Shown: positions 1 through 5,184 of the stretch, in pieces
Layout: each line of letters begins with the position of its first letter
How positions within the stretch are numbered: the first letter of the stretch is position 1
From: CAYPXN01 sp964414715
GTDB lineage: Bacteria; UBA10199; JADFYH01
NCBI GenBank assembly: GCA_964414715.1
Contig: CAYPXN010000129.1
Coordinates: 1-6,880 of the forward strand
Direction: 5' to 3'
DNA: 6,880 bases
Made by a program: the position numbers and the translations under genes
Notes under the pieces: generated by a model
Seen by the model: the letters and a program-made list of their open reading frames with translations, nothing else
Database searches by the model: none
What the model was told of the DNA's origin: nothing

Positions 1-895
1 AGGGATGTCCTAAATATGGCGGAAGAGTTAAGGGAACTCCTAATAAAATGAGACAATCACTTTTCTCGACCAAATTCTGTACTTTTTCAGGGCCCGCAGG
101 TCCCAGATAAATTCCCTCGAATTGTTTGTGATGGGTGGGGAAAGTACAACGAGCCATGAAAGAACTGACGACGGGTACTCCTGTTTTTTCTGCCAACTTT
201 ACAGCCAAGTTTTTAAGACCGAAGCGATGAACCTCAATGCCAATCATGAGAACAGGTTTTTTGCTGCGTGAAATAATTTCTCCAATTTCGCGGGCTGCTT
301 CTCGCGTGCTTTGAATGTCTTGGCTGAAAGAAATTTTTTGAGATTTTTTTGGGGAAATTTTTTCAAAAACCTTGTCACGCGGAATTTCAATATATACCGG
401 TTGAGAATAAGCTTTTGCCATTTGAAGGGCGAAATCGATTTCCGTCGCAGCAGTTTCCGGATTGTCCAGAACGCATTGATAGACGGTTACTTCCTTAAAA
501 ACTTTTTGTTGGGAGTCGAGGGATTTTGCCTGGTGATGAAAAAGATAACCGCGTTTGCGTTCCTCGATACCTGGTGCACCCGAAATAACGACGACGGGAG
601 ATTTTTCTGCATAGGCGCAGGCGATGGGATTGACGATATTGAAACCACCTGCACCGTAGGTGATGGCGCAAGCAGAAATTTTTCCTGTTGCGCGCGCGCA
701 GCCATCGGCGGCAAAGCCGACAGAAGGTTCATGTGAAAAGGGGATAATTTTGATTTTCCCGAAGGTGCCCCCTTGGGGGTTGAATTTTTCGACACAACGA
801 AAAAAACTCAAGGCGAAGTCGCCAGGGATTCCATAAATCTGACGAACTCCTGCTTTGTAGAGTTGCTCGAGTAAGTAGCCACCCATCGTTATCAT
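1..895 (-). CDS. ipdC: Thiamine-diphosphate-dependent 2-oxo acid decarboxylase, indolepyruvate/phenylpyruvate type (3' end outside window)
   Basis: Reading from 895 towards position 1 the frame stays open for 298 codons and runs off the window, so only the N-terminal half is present. It covers the PYR domain (about residues 1-175) and most of the central domain (from about 195). The enzyme family decarboxylates aromatic 2-oxo acids such as phenylpyruvate or indole-3-pyruvate to aldehydes in the cytosol. Visible residues are Asp26 in YGIPGD, the cofactor-activating Glu56 in SHEPSVGF, and the His120-His121 pair in FHHQ. That Asp/Glu/His-His set is typical of pyruvate and indolepyruvate decarboxylases, whereas acetolactate synthases lack the HH pair. 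The stretch around residues 80-108 (TYGAGGFN, AYAEKSPVVVISGAP) closely resembles Azospirillum phenylpyruvate decarboxylase as I remember it. The start may be 895 or the ATG at 886; neither has a clear Shine-Dalgarno sequence. The gene follows the DUF4149 gene on the same strand, across a repeat element. Substrate is inferred from the family; the C-terminal TPP-binding domain cannot be checked. Confidence 0.86.
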   Translation of the reverse strand, partial: MITMGGYLLEQLYKAGVRQIYGIPGDFALSFFRCVEKFNPQGGTFGKIKIIPFSHEPSVGFAADGCARATGKISACAITYGAGGFNIVNPIACAYAEKSPVVVISGAPGIEERKRGYLFHHQAKSLDSQQKVFKEVTVYQCVLDNPETAATEIDFALQMAKAYSQPVYIEIPRDKVFEKISPKKSQKISFSQDIQSTREAAREIGEIISRSKKPVLMIGIEVHRFGLKNLAVKLAEKTGVPVVSSFMARCTFPTHHKQFEGIYLGPAGPEKVQNLVEKSDCLILLGVPLTLPPYLGHP

Positions 896-915
896 GGGTC
901 GAGTATAGCATGTCT

Positions 916-1007
916 TGTCATCGCGAGCGAAATGAAATGAATCATGGCGATCCCGATAGTGCACGCACAGGATTGCCACGCCCGCCTTCGGCGGACTCGC
1001 AATGACA
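916..1007. repeat. Dispersed MITE-like inverted repeat
   Basis: A 92-bp imperfect palindrome fills most of the gap between the DUF4149 gene and ipdC. The outer 12-bp arms, TGTCATCGCGAG (916-927) and CTCGCAATGACA (996-1007), are inverted copies with one mismatch. Inner arms around 942-953 and 970-982 (GGCGATCC against GGATTGCC) also match with one mismatch. A further small hairpin, CCGCC-TTC-GGCGG, lies at 982-994. The layout (TGTCATTGCGAG ends, GGCAATCC inside, a GC-rich side hairpin) is that of short noncoding palindromic repeats scattered through many proteobacterial and uncultured genomes. There is no T run, so it is not an ordinary terminator. In RNA it would fold into a long hairpin just ahead of ipdC. 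Confidence 0.75.
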
Positions 1008-1012
1008 TAAAA

Positions 1013-1480
1013 TTAAGGAATTTTATAGGCGGTAATGGCAATTACGAGCACGCCTGCCAGAAAAACCATGCTATTGAGCAGCACACTTTTTTTGTGAAGG
1101 GCGCCGAATTCTTTTTGTTTGGTTTCTTTTTCAGGTCCATCTTCCATGCTTTTTACCACGGTTTTGAGCATGTGGGCTTCAGGGTGAACTTTGGTTCCGG
1201 CGTAAACAGAGCAGCCTAACATCACGATAAGCAATAAAAGCCGAAACCAGGGGAAAGGCTTGTCTAAAATTCCTTTCAGAAAAAGAGTGATAAAGCTCAA
1301 GGAGCCACAGATATAACCTAAGGTATAATAATGTGGAAAAAGCTTGCTGATGAAATCTCCCGCAATTTCTTTGGGAAGTTCACGAAACAAAGTGGGCGCC
1401 ACGATGAAAGACATGAACGCAATACTGCCGACCCAGAAGGAGAGGGAGAAGAGATAAAGAATATTTAAAAAAGAAGTCAT
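1013..1480 (-). CDS. DUF4149 family four-helix membrane protein
   Basis: This 155-residue protein has four predicted membrane segments, at about 5-27, 51-71, 79-97 and 133-152, with one charged stretch (about 100-131) between the third and fourth. The first segment carries the DUF4149 signature FWVGSIAFMSFIVAPTLF. An HPEAH motif (99-103) and FGALHKKSVLLN (125-136) also fit that family, which is related to eukaryotic TMEM205. Its biochemical role is unknown, and no catalytic or transport residues are recognisable. The start at 1480 is supported by an AGAGGA Shine-Dalgarno sequence about 7 nt upstream, which overlaps the end of elbB; the two genes are separated by only 10 bp and are probably translated from one mRNA. 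Family assignment is from remembered sequence patterns; function is open. Confidence 0.88.
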   Translation of the reverse strand: MTSFLNILYLFSLSFWVGSIAFMSFIVAPTLFRELPKEIAGDFISKLFPHYYTLGYICGSLSFITLFLKGILDKPFPWFRLLLLIVMLGCSVYAGTKVHPEAHMLKTVVKSMEDGPEKETKQKEFGALHKKSVLLNSMVFLAGVLVIAITAYKIP

Positions 1481-1490
1481 GGTTTGTCCT

Positions 1491-2144
1491 CTAGGAAAGC
1501 TTTATCACTTCCTTCACTAATTTTGAAATGCCTTCATAAGTTTCAGAAATCCGGTTCGCGAGCATGTAAGCCGGAGTGCTGACGATTTTATTTTTTTCAT
1601 CTACCACAAATTCTTTTACCGGACAGTTTTGATGTTTGGCTCCCATTTTTTCCAGCGCTGAGGCAGTGCCGGCGTCATTTCCAATAGTGAGAGTGGGGGA
1701 AATTTCTTTTCCCAAAATTGCAGCAATGGTTGCGGGAGCTATACAAATGGCGCCAATCGGTTTTTTTGCGAGGACCATTTCATGGATTAAGTGTGCGACT
1801 TCATTGTGAGCTTTGGCTTCGGATCCCTTGCTTGCAAAATCCGAAAGATTTTTTGCGGCACCAAAACCTCCAGGTAAAATTACTGCATCGATATCGGAAG
1901 CTTTTACTTTTGAGATATCTTGAATGTTTCCGCGAGCAATGCGAGCGGATTCAAGAAGAACGTTTCTCTTTTTGCCGGTACCTTCGCCTGTTAAATGGTT
2001 GATTTCTTCATGCTCGATGTTCGGAGCCATGCATAGTGCTTGAGCACCTGCCTGATCAATAGCGAGTAAAGTAAAGACTGCTTCATGAATTTCACTTCCA
2101 TCTTTTACTCCACAACCTGAAAGAATGACTCCGATTTTTTTCAT
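1491..2144 (-). CDS. elbB: ElbB, DJ-1/PfpI-family glyoxalase-like protein
   Basis: The 217-residue product has the same length as Escherichia coli ElbB and matches it nearly throughout: MKKIGVILSGCGV at the N-terminus, INHLTGE (48-54), PGGFGAAKNLS (91-101), CIAPA (134-138) with the nucleophile-elbow Cys134, and STPAYMLA (189-196) near the end. ElbB is a cytosolic DJ-1/PfpI superfamily protein linked genetically to isoprenoid synthesis, with weak glyoxalase activity reported for the E. coli protein; its physiological role is unsettled. The ATG at 2144 is chosen over the in-frame ATG at 2180 because it begins exactly at the conserved MKKIGV and has GGAG five nucleotides upstream; an earlier start would translate part of the leader element. 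The DUF4149 gene follows after 10 bp. The 106-nt leader before it is nearly duplicated before the last gene of the window. Confidence 0.95.
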   Translation of the reverse strand: MKKIGVILSGCGVKDGSEIHEAVFTLLAIDQAGAQALCMAPNIEHEEINHLTGEGTGKKRNVLLESARIARGNIQDISKVKASDIDAVILPGGFGAAKNLSDFASKGSEAKAHNEVAHLIHEMVLAKKPIGAICIAPATIAAILGKEISPTLTIGNDAGTASALEKMGAKHQNCPVKEFVVDEKNKIVSTPAYMLANRISETYEGISKLVKEVIKLS

Positions 2145-2250
2145 AAGGTCTCCATTAGATCGGGGATTCCCGATAGTCATCCCCGCATCCCTGTTTTTAA
2201 AGCTCAGCTCGGAGTAAATCCGATCTTCGCTTTCTTACTTACTCTATTTG
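2145..2250 (-). promoter_or_regulatory. Leader element copy A (elbB leader), possible structured RNA or RBS-bearing repeat
   Basis: This gap between the SDR stop codon and the elbB start aligns without gaps to the 106 nt at 6641-6746 on the plus strand. Numbering from the 5' end on the minus strand, 1-7 (CAAATAG), 31-39 (GATTTACTC) and 42 of the 51 positions 51-101 are identical; these last include AACAGG, CGGGGATGAC, GGGAATCCC and AATGGAG. A hairpin pairs 28-31 (TCGG) with 39-42 (CCGA) around the loop ATTTACT. A second hairpin, ATCGGG-AATC-CCCGAT, lies at 2174-2159. GGGGAT (2184-2179) can pair with ATCCCC (2167-2162) instead, so two folds compete just ahead of the GGAG Shine-Dalgarno sequence. 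Whether this is a regulator or a mobile repeat is not known. I recognise no known riboswitch class. Confidence 0.6.
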
Positions 2251-3072
2251 CTATTTCTTTTTCATCATTTCTCTTAACTTATCAATCAACTCTTCCGGAA
2301 AATCAGATTTGCCGAGCCAATCGCCTCCGTCTACCACTAAAACTTCTCCGTTAATATAGGCAGCAGCATCACTCACTAAATAGACAGCGGCTTGCGCAAT
2401 CTCATCGATGGTTCCGAAACGGCCCACAGGAACTTCTTTTGCCAATTTTTCTTCAAAGCCTGCCCACAAACGTTTCGAAGCACCTTCAGTTTGGATGGGG
2501 CCTGGAGCAATTGCATTGAGACGAATCTTATGCTTGGCCCATTCGACGGCAAGCGTTTGAGTCATGGCGACGACGCCCGCTTTGGCACTGGCAGAGTGGA
2601 CGGTGTAAGGATTCCCCGTCCAAGCGTAGGTCGCTACAATATTTACCATGCGACCGCCGTTTTTTTGTTCCATCATCTGTTTGCCAACAGCTTGAGTACA
2701 GTAAAAAGTTCCATCAAGCACAATGTTTAACACGGATCTCCAGCCGTTCACTGAAAGTTCTTCCGCGCGAGATAAAAAGTTTCCCGCGGCATTGTTCACC
2801 AAAATATCAATGTGTCCGAACTTTTCGACGGCTTTTTTGACGAGCTCACTCACTTGTTCAGGTTCTCGAATATCCGTGGGAACAACCAATGCTTCACTTT
2901 TGAGCGCCTTGATTTCTTCAGCGACGCTTTCCAATTTTTGTGGAGTGCGTCCTGCGAGTACTACCTTCGCTCCCAGTTCAGCATAGGCATGAGCGATTCC
3001 TCGACCAATTCCGCTTCCTCCACCGGTAACAATGGCCACTTTATCTTTGAGAATGTTATCTTTAAAAATCAT
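2251..3072 (-). CDS. SDR-family 2,4-dienoyl-CoA reductase (DECR type)
   Basis: The 273-residue protein is a short-chain dehydrogenase/reductase with the Rossmann motif TGGGSGIG (16-23), NNAAG (93-97) and a C-terminal INGEVLVVDGG (240-250). Its active site is not the classical YxxxK: the position four before Lys164 is Ser160, and Tyr149 lies 11 residues before that serine. Human mitochondrial DECR1 has the same arrangement (Tyr199, Ser210, Lys214). NAAGNFLS, SASAKAG and APGPIQTEGA also match DECR enzymes. The family uses NADPH to reduce 2,4-dienoyl-CoA during beta-oxidation of unsaturated fatty acids; that is the inferred role, in the cytosol. Arg42 after the second strand (AGRT) fits NADPH. 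AGGA lies about 7 nt before the ATG. The short tail (about 255-273) is rich in charge. elbB lies 106 bp downstream. This is not the FMN-dependent E. coli FadH family. Confidence 0.85.
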   Translation of the reverse strand: MIFKDNILKDKVAIVTGGGSGIGRGIAHAYAELGAKVVLAGRTPQKLESVAEEIKALKSEALVVPTDIREPEQVSELVKKAVEKFGHIDILVNNAAGNFLSRAEELSVNGWRSVLNIVLDGTFYCTQAVGKQMMEQKNGGRMVNIVATYAWTGNPYTVHSASAKAGVVAMTQTLAVEWAKHKIRLNAIAPGPIQTEGASKRLWAGFEEKLAKEVPVGRFGTIDEIAQAAVYLVSDAAAYINGEVLVVDGGDWLGKSDFPEELIDKLREMMKKK

Positions 3073-3095
3073 AGCTTGTCCTTTTTAAAGGTCAT

Positions 3096-3130
3096 AAAAA
3101 AACCCCTCTAGAAAGTCCAGAGGGGTTTTT
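3096..3130 (-). terminator. Rho-independent terminator after the toxin-antitoxin pair
   Basis: ACCCCTCT (3102-3109) pairs with AGAGGGGT (3119-3126) around a 9-nt loop, and the A and T tracts on each side extend the stem to about 12 pairs. Read on the minus strand the stem is followed by seven T residues (3102-3096), so it terminates transcription from vapC. The opposite strand also has a T run, so it may work both ways. It begins 3 nt after the vapC stop codon and separates that operon from the SDR gene. Confidence 0.9.
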
Positions 3131-3132
3131 GC

Positions 3133-3492
3133 TTATGCTAAAGGGATGATTTTCGACTTGAGGATCTTTTTGTCTCGCGTCAGCAGGGGGATGTTGAAAG
3201 TGAGGCTGGTGGCAGCAATAATTTCATCGGCAGGATCGCTTTTAAAATCTAGTTCATGGATATTCTTACAAACTTCCAAGCTTAAAGGCCAAGTATGAAT
3301 TTTGGAGAGGGTTCGGATGACTTCAGCATCGTCCAAGTCCAGATCAATTCTTTTTAGCTGGGATAATTTGCTGAGTTCCCAAAGAACGATTGCCGAAATG
3401 CTCCAAGGTTGGGAGGAAAGAATTTTCTTCTCGGAGGGTTTTAAGTCACCTTGGAGAGCGTAGAGAAGAATGTGAGTGTCAAGATTCAGCAT
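3133..3492 (-). CDS. vapC: VapC-type PIN-domain toxin ribonuclease
   Basis: The 119-residue product is a single PIN domain. The acidic residues expected to hold the metal are visible: Asp5 in MLNLDTHILLYAL, Glu39 in VLWEL, Asp89 in DPADEIIAATS and Asp107 in LLTRD. PIN toxins of this sort are Mg2+-dependent endoribonucleases that cleave specific RNAs when their antitoxin is degraded. The start at 3492 is chosen because it opens directly into the first PIN strand; the in-frame ATG at 3522 would add ten residues lying inside the antitoxin gene. The gene overlaps the antitoxin by 14 nt in another frame, a common arrangement that couples translation. A GGGGA lies about 9 nt upstream. A terminator follows directly. 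Confidence 0.9.
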   Translation of the reverse strand: MLNLDTHILLYALQGDLKPSEKKILSSQPWSISAIVLWELSKLSQLKRIDLDLDDAEVIRTLSKIHTWPLSLEVCKNIHELDFKSDPADEIIAATSLTFNIPLLTRDKKILKSKIIPLA

Positions 3493-3697
3493 TCCAAGAA
3501 ATCCCCGTGGATAAAATGTCACCTTTGATTTTAATTTTTCCCTTTAAGCTTCCAATAAGCATTGCAGAATCTGTTTCGACGGGTACGAGCTTTGCGAGAG
3601 GTTTACCATGCTTCGTAATGATGATTCCATCTGGATCAACGTGGTCGAGGATGCTTAAACACTGTTCCTTGAATTTTGCAGAAGCGATTTGTTTCAT
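3479..3697 (-). CDS. Phd/YefM-family antitoxin of the PIN toxin
   Basis: The 72-residue protein begins MKQIASAKFKEQCLSILD and continues with IIITKHGKPLAKLVPVE (25-41), the characteristic fold core of Phd/YefM antitoxins, which dimerise and bind DNA. The C-terminal part, including GSLKGKIKIKGDI (49-61) and a final tryptophan-containing tail, is the region that wraps and neutralises the toxin. The family normally represses its own operon, and a palindrome plus a partial second copy lie 19-50 bp upstream. The stop codon overlaps the start of vapC. No clear Shine-Dalgarno sequence precedes the ATG, and no earlier in-frame start is better. This is the Phd/YefM fold paired with a VapC-like toxin, not the AbrB-like VapB class. 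Confidence 0.9.
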   Translation of the reverse strand: MKQIASAKFKEQCLSILDHVDPDGIIITKHGKPLAKLVPVETDSAMLIGSLKGKIKIKGDILSTGISWNAES

Positions 3698-3715
3698 GGA
3701 CTAATGATAAAATAA

Positions 3716-3747
3716 GTCATTTATTATGTCTAGTCATAATTTATGAC
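3716..3747 (-). promoter_or_regulatory. Probable antitoxin operator: a palindrome and a degenerate second copy
   Basis: GTCATAATTTATGAC (3733-3747) has perfect 7-bp arms around one central base. A related 15-mer, GTCATTTATTATGTC (3716-3730), matches it at 11 of 15 positions and starts 17 bp away, so the two would sit roughly on the same face of the helix. They lie between the preceding terminator and the antitoxin start, where Phd/YefM proteins usually bind their own promoter. A CATAAT at 3723-3728 (minus strand) could serve as the -10; no good -35 is visible. Confidence 0.65.
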
Positions 3748-3750
3748 CAT

Positions 3751-3786
3751 AAAATAAAAAACCCCGTCCATTTCTGAACGGGGTTT
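3751..3786 (-). terminator. Rho-independent terminator of the peroxiredoxin gene
   Basis: ACCCCGT (3761-3767) pairs with ACGGGGT (3778-3784) around a 10-nt loop, and flanking A-T pairs lengthen the stem. On the minus strand it is followed by a run of T residues (3761-3756) and then ATTTT. It lies about 20 bp after the peroxiredoxin stop codon and insulates the toxin-antitoxin promoter behind it. Confidence 0.9.
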
Positions 3787-3806
3787 GAGTTTCCAAGAAA
3801 AATGCT

Positions 3807-4394
3807 TTAAGCATGTTTACCGAAGTATTCCTTCGATTTTTCAACATCAGGCTTGATAGTGTCAGAACCGGGTTTCCAGTTTGCGGGGCAAACTTCACCG
3901 TTCTTTTCGAAGAACTGAAGAGCATCCACCATGCGGAGCGCTTCTTCCACACTTCTTCCCAAGGGGAGGTTGTTTACCACTTGGTGTTGAAGCACGCCTT
4001 CTTTGTCGATCAAGAACAAACCGCGGAGTGCAATGCCTGCATCTTCGAGCAATACACCATATTTACGGCTAACTTCTTTGGTGACGTCTGCAATCAAAGG
4101 ATATTTGATATCCCCGAGTCCGCCTTCTTTTTTGGGAGTTTTTCTCCAGGCCAAGTGGCTGAATTTGGAATCGATGGAAGCACCGAGGAGTTGTACTCCT
4201 CTTTTTTGAAATTCTGCAGCAGCATCTGAAAAAGCAATAATTTCAGTGGGGCATACGAAGGTAAAGTCGAGAGGGTAGAAAAATAATACCACATACTTTC
4301 CTTTGTAATCTGAAAGGCTGATGTCTTTGAATTGACCGTTTTCGAGCACGGCACCCGCTTTAAAATCAGGGGCTTTTTGTCCAACTTGAATCAT
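3807..4394 (-). CDS. Typical 2-Cys peroxiredoxin (AhpC/TSA, Prx1 group)
   Basis: The 195-residue protein reduces hydrogen peroxide, organic peroxides or peroxynitrite in the cytosol using a thiol electron donor. The peroxidatic Cys48 lies in DFTFVCPTE with Thr45; the conserved Arg124 lies in ALRGLF; the resolving Cys169 lies in VCPANWKPG. The C-terminus (KPDVEKSKEYFGK) closely resembles animal Prx1. It has GGLG (91-94) and a C-terminal Tyr190-Phe191, the pair of features known to make 2-Cys peroxiredoxins prone to overoxidation. A strong AGGAGGA sits 6 nt before the ATG, suggesting high expression. It is a single-gene unit with its own promoter and terminator. No AhpF or thioredoxin reductase gene is in the window, so the reductant cannot be told. 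Confidence 0.96.
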   Translation of the reverse strand: MIQVGQKAPDFKAGAVLENGQFKDISLSDYKGKYVVLFFYPLDFTFVCPTEIIAFSDAAAEFQKRGVQLLGASIDSKFSHLAWRKTPKKEGGLGDIKYPLIADVTKEVSRKYGVLLEDAGIALRGLFLIDKEGVLQHQVVNNLPLGRSVEEALRMVDALQFFEKNGEVCPANWKPGSDTIKPDVEKSKEYFGKHA

Positions 4395-4435
4395 AAGATT
4401 CCTCCTAAAATAATCATTTAGAAAATAGGTTAAAG

Positions 4436-4454
4436 TTTGAAAATAACTTTCAAA
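4436..4454. promoter_or_regulatory. Inverted repeat over the predicted peroxiredoxin transcription start
   Basis: TTTGAAA (4436-4442) and TTTCAAA (4448-4454) are perfect inverted 7-mers around a 5-bp spacer. They cover the predicted start of the minus-strand transcript, just downstream of the -10. A 12-bp perfect palindrome, AAGCTATAGCTT (4453-4464), overlaps the -10 itself. Either could be an operator. They do not match the PerR consensus, and I cannot assign a regulator. Confidence 0.4.
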
Positions 4455-4483
4455 GCTATAGCTTGCGTAAAAAGCCTCGTCAA
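4455..4483 (-). promoter_or_regulatory. Sigma-70-type promoter of the peroxiredoxin gene
   Basis: On the minus strand TTGACG (4483-4478) is followed after exactly 17 bp by TATAGC (4460-4455). This would start transcription near 4448 and give a leader of roughly 53 nt before the ATG at 4394. The -35 matches the consensus at five of six positions and the -10 at four. Confidence 0.55.
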
Positions 4484-4522
4484 CGCCCTTTCTGTGATTT
4501 TTTTGGGGAGTTCATATTGTCG

Positions 4523-4551
4523 TTGCCAAGAGAGGGCGCTTTGATTATGTA
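4523..4551 (+). promoter_or_regulatory. Possible promoter of the nuoI-IDH group
   Basis: TTGCCA (4523-4528) and TATGTA (4546-4551) are separated by 17 bp. They lie about 38 bp before the nuoI start in the divergent intergenic region. The -35 is good (five of six); the -10 is poor (three of six), so this is a candidate only. Confidence 0.35.
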
Positions 4552-4588
4552 GGCAGGCATACATTGCTAGTTAAAAATAAGGATATTT

Positions 4589-5104
4589 ATGGCCGTTCTT
4601 GTCATGAAAAAACCGAAGCTTTCTTTTTGGCAGAAAATCTATGTGGGGGCTATTTTACAAGGAATGTTGATTACCTTGAGACATGCTCTTCGTAATATTT
4701 TTGACCAAAAAGGCATCATGACCTACGAATATCCTGAAAAGAAAAAACCCATTCCCGAACATTATCGTGCGGAACATCGTTTGATGCAGCGACCAGATGG
4801 CACAGTTCGATGTACGGCTTGTATGCTCTGTGCAACGGCGTGTCCGGCAAATTGTATCGAGATTGTTGCGGGAGAACATCCCGATCCCAAAGTAGAAAAA
4901 TTTCCCCAGGTTTATAATATTGATTTATTACGATGTGTGTATTGCGGCTTCTGTGTAGAAGCTTGCCCTTGCGACGCTATTCGCATGGATACCCAAAAAG
5001 TAGATAAAGCGGAGTATGTAAGACCTTCTTTTGTGGTGGATATTGATTATCTTTTGGAAAATCACCCTGAAGGAAAAAGTCCTTATTCGATAGCACTTTA
5101 TTAA
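4589..5104 (+). CDS. nuoI: NADH-quinone oxidoreductase subunit I (NuoI), 2x[4Fe-4S]
   Basis: The 171-residue protein has the two ferredoxin-type cluster motifs of complex I subunit I: Cys75, Cys78, Cys81 and Cys85-Pro (CTACMLCATACP), and Cys116, Cys119, Cys122 and Cys126-Pro (CVYCGFCVEACP). Each motif's last cysteine serves the other cluster. They carry clusters N6a and N6b, which pass electrons from the peripheral arm towards NuoB and quinone at the cytoplasmic face of the membrane. EHRLMQRPDG (62-71) and CDAIRMDT (128-135) are NuoI hallmarks. The N-terminal 15-45 stretch is the amphipathic membrane-contact region. AAGGA lies 5 nt before the ATG; Met6 is a less likely start. No other nuo gene adjoins it: it stands at the head of a group with IDH. 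It could be the genome's main NuoI encoded apart, or a second copy. Confidence 0.93.
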   Translation: MAVLVMKKPKLSFWQKIYVGAILQGMLITLRHALRNIFDQKGIMTYEYPEKKKPIPEHYRAEHRLMQRPDGTVRCTACMLCATACPANCIEIVAGEHPDPKVEKFPQVYNIDLLRCVYCGFCVEACPCDAIRMDTQKVDKAEYVRPSFVVDIDYLLENHPEGKSPYSIALY

Positions 5105-5184
5105 GTGAGACGTGAGATGTAAGAAGTGAGACGTAAAATAAAAAATTGCTTCTCACATCTAACTTCTTACTTCTGACCTTTTAC
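5105..5184. repeat. Inverted pair of 7-bp tandem arrays
   Basis: The gap between nuoI and IDH consists of five tandem 7-bp units (5105-5139: GTGAGAC, GTGAGAT, GTAAGAA, GTGAGAC, GTAAAAT), a 10-nt spacer (5140-5149), and five units of the reverse complement type (5150-5184: TTCTCAC, ATCTAAC, TTCTTAC, TTCTGAC, CTTTTAC). The general unit is GTNANAN. The arrays begin on the base after the nuoI stop codon and end 2 bp before the IDH start. Units at 5112-5125 can pair with 5150-5163 at 12 of 14 positions; the central units (5119-5125 and 5164-5170) are exact inverted copies. There is no T run to make a standard terminator. Confidence 0.85.

Noticed and set aside
311..736. A 141-codon plus-strand open frame
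   Set aside because: It is antisense to the conserved decarboxylase coding region, and its translation looks like a reverse-strand shadow.
487..795. A 102-codon minus-strand open frame inside the decarboxylase region, and the possibility that ipdC is frameshifted
   Set aside because: The other minus-strand frame reads continuously from 895 to the window edge with conserved decarboxylase motifs throughout (Asp26, Glu56, His120-His121). This frame is a shadow, and there is no frameshift.
729..911. A 60-codon minus-strand open frame starting at 911
   Set aside because: It overlaps the ipdC start in another frame, has no family features and ends inside ipdC.
2145..2180. Longer ElbB with 12 extra N-terminal residues starting at 2180
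   Set aside because: The extra residues are encoded by the leader element shared with 6641-6746. The ATG at 2144 begins the conserved MKKIGV and has GGAG at the right spacing.
3493..3522. Ten extra N-terminal residues on the PIN toxin
   Set aside because: The extension lies within the antitoxin coding region and before the first PIN strand; the ATG at 3492 fits the family start.
3813..4229. Several plus-strand open frames of 60-140 codons opposite the peroxiredoxin
   Set aside because: All are antisense to a strongly conserved gene with intact catalytic motifs.
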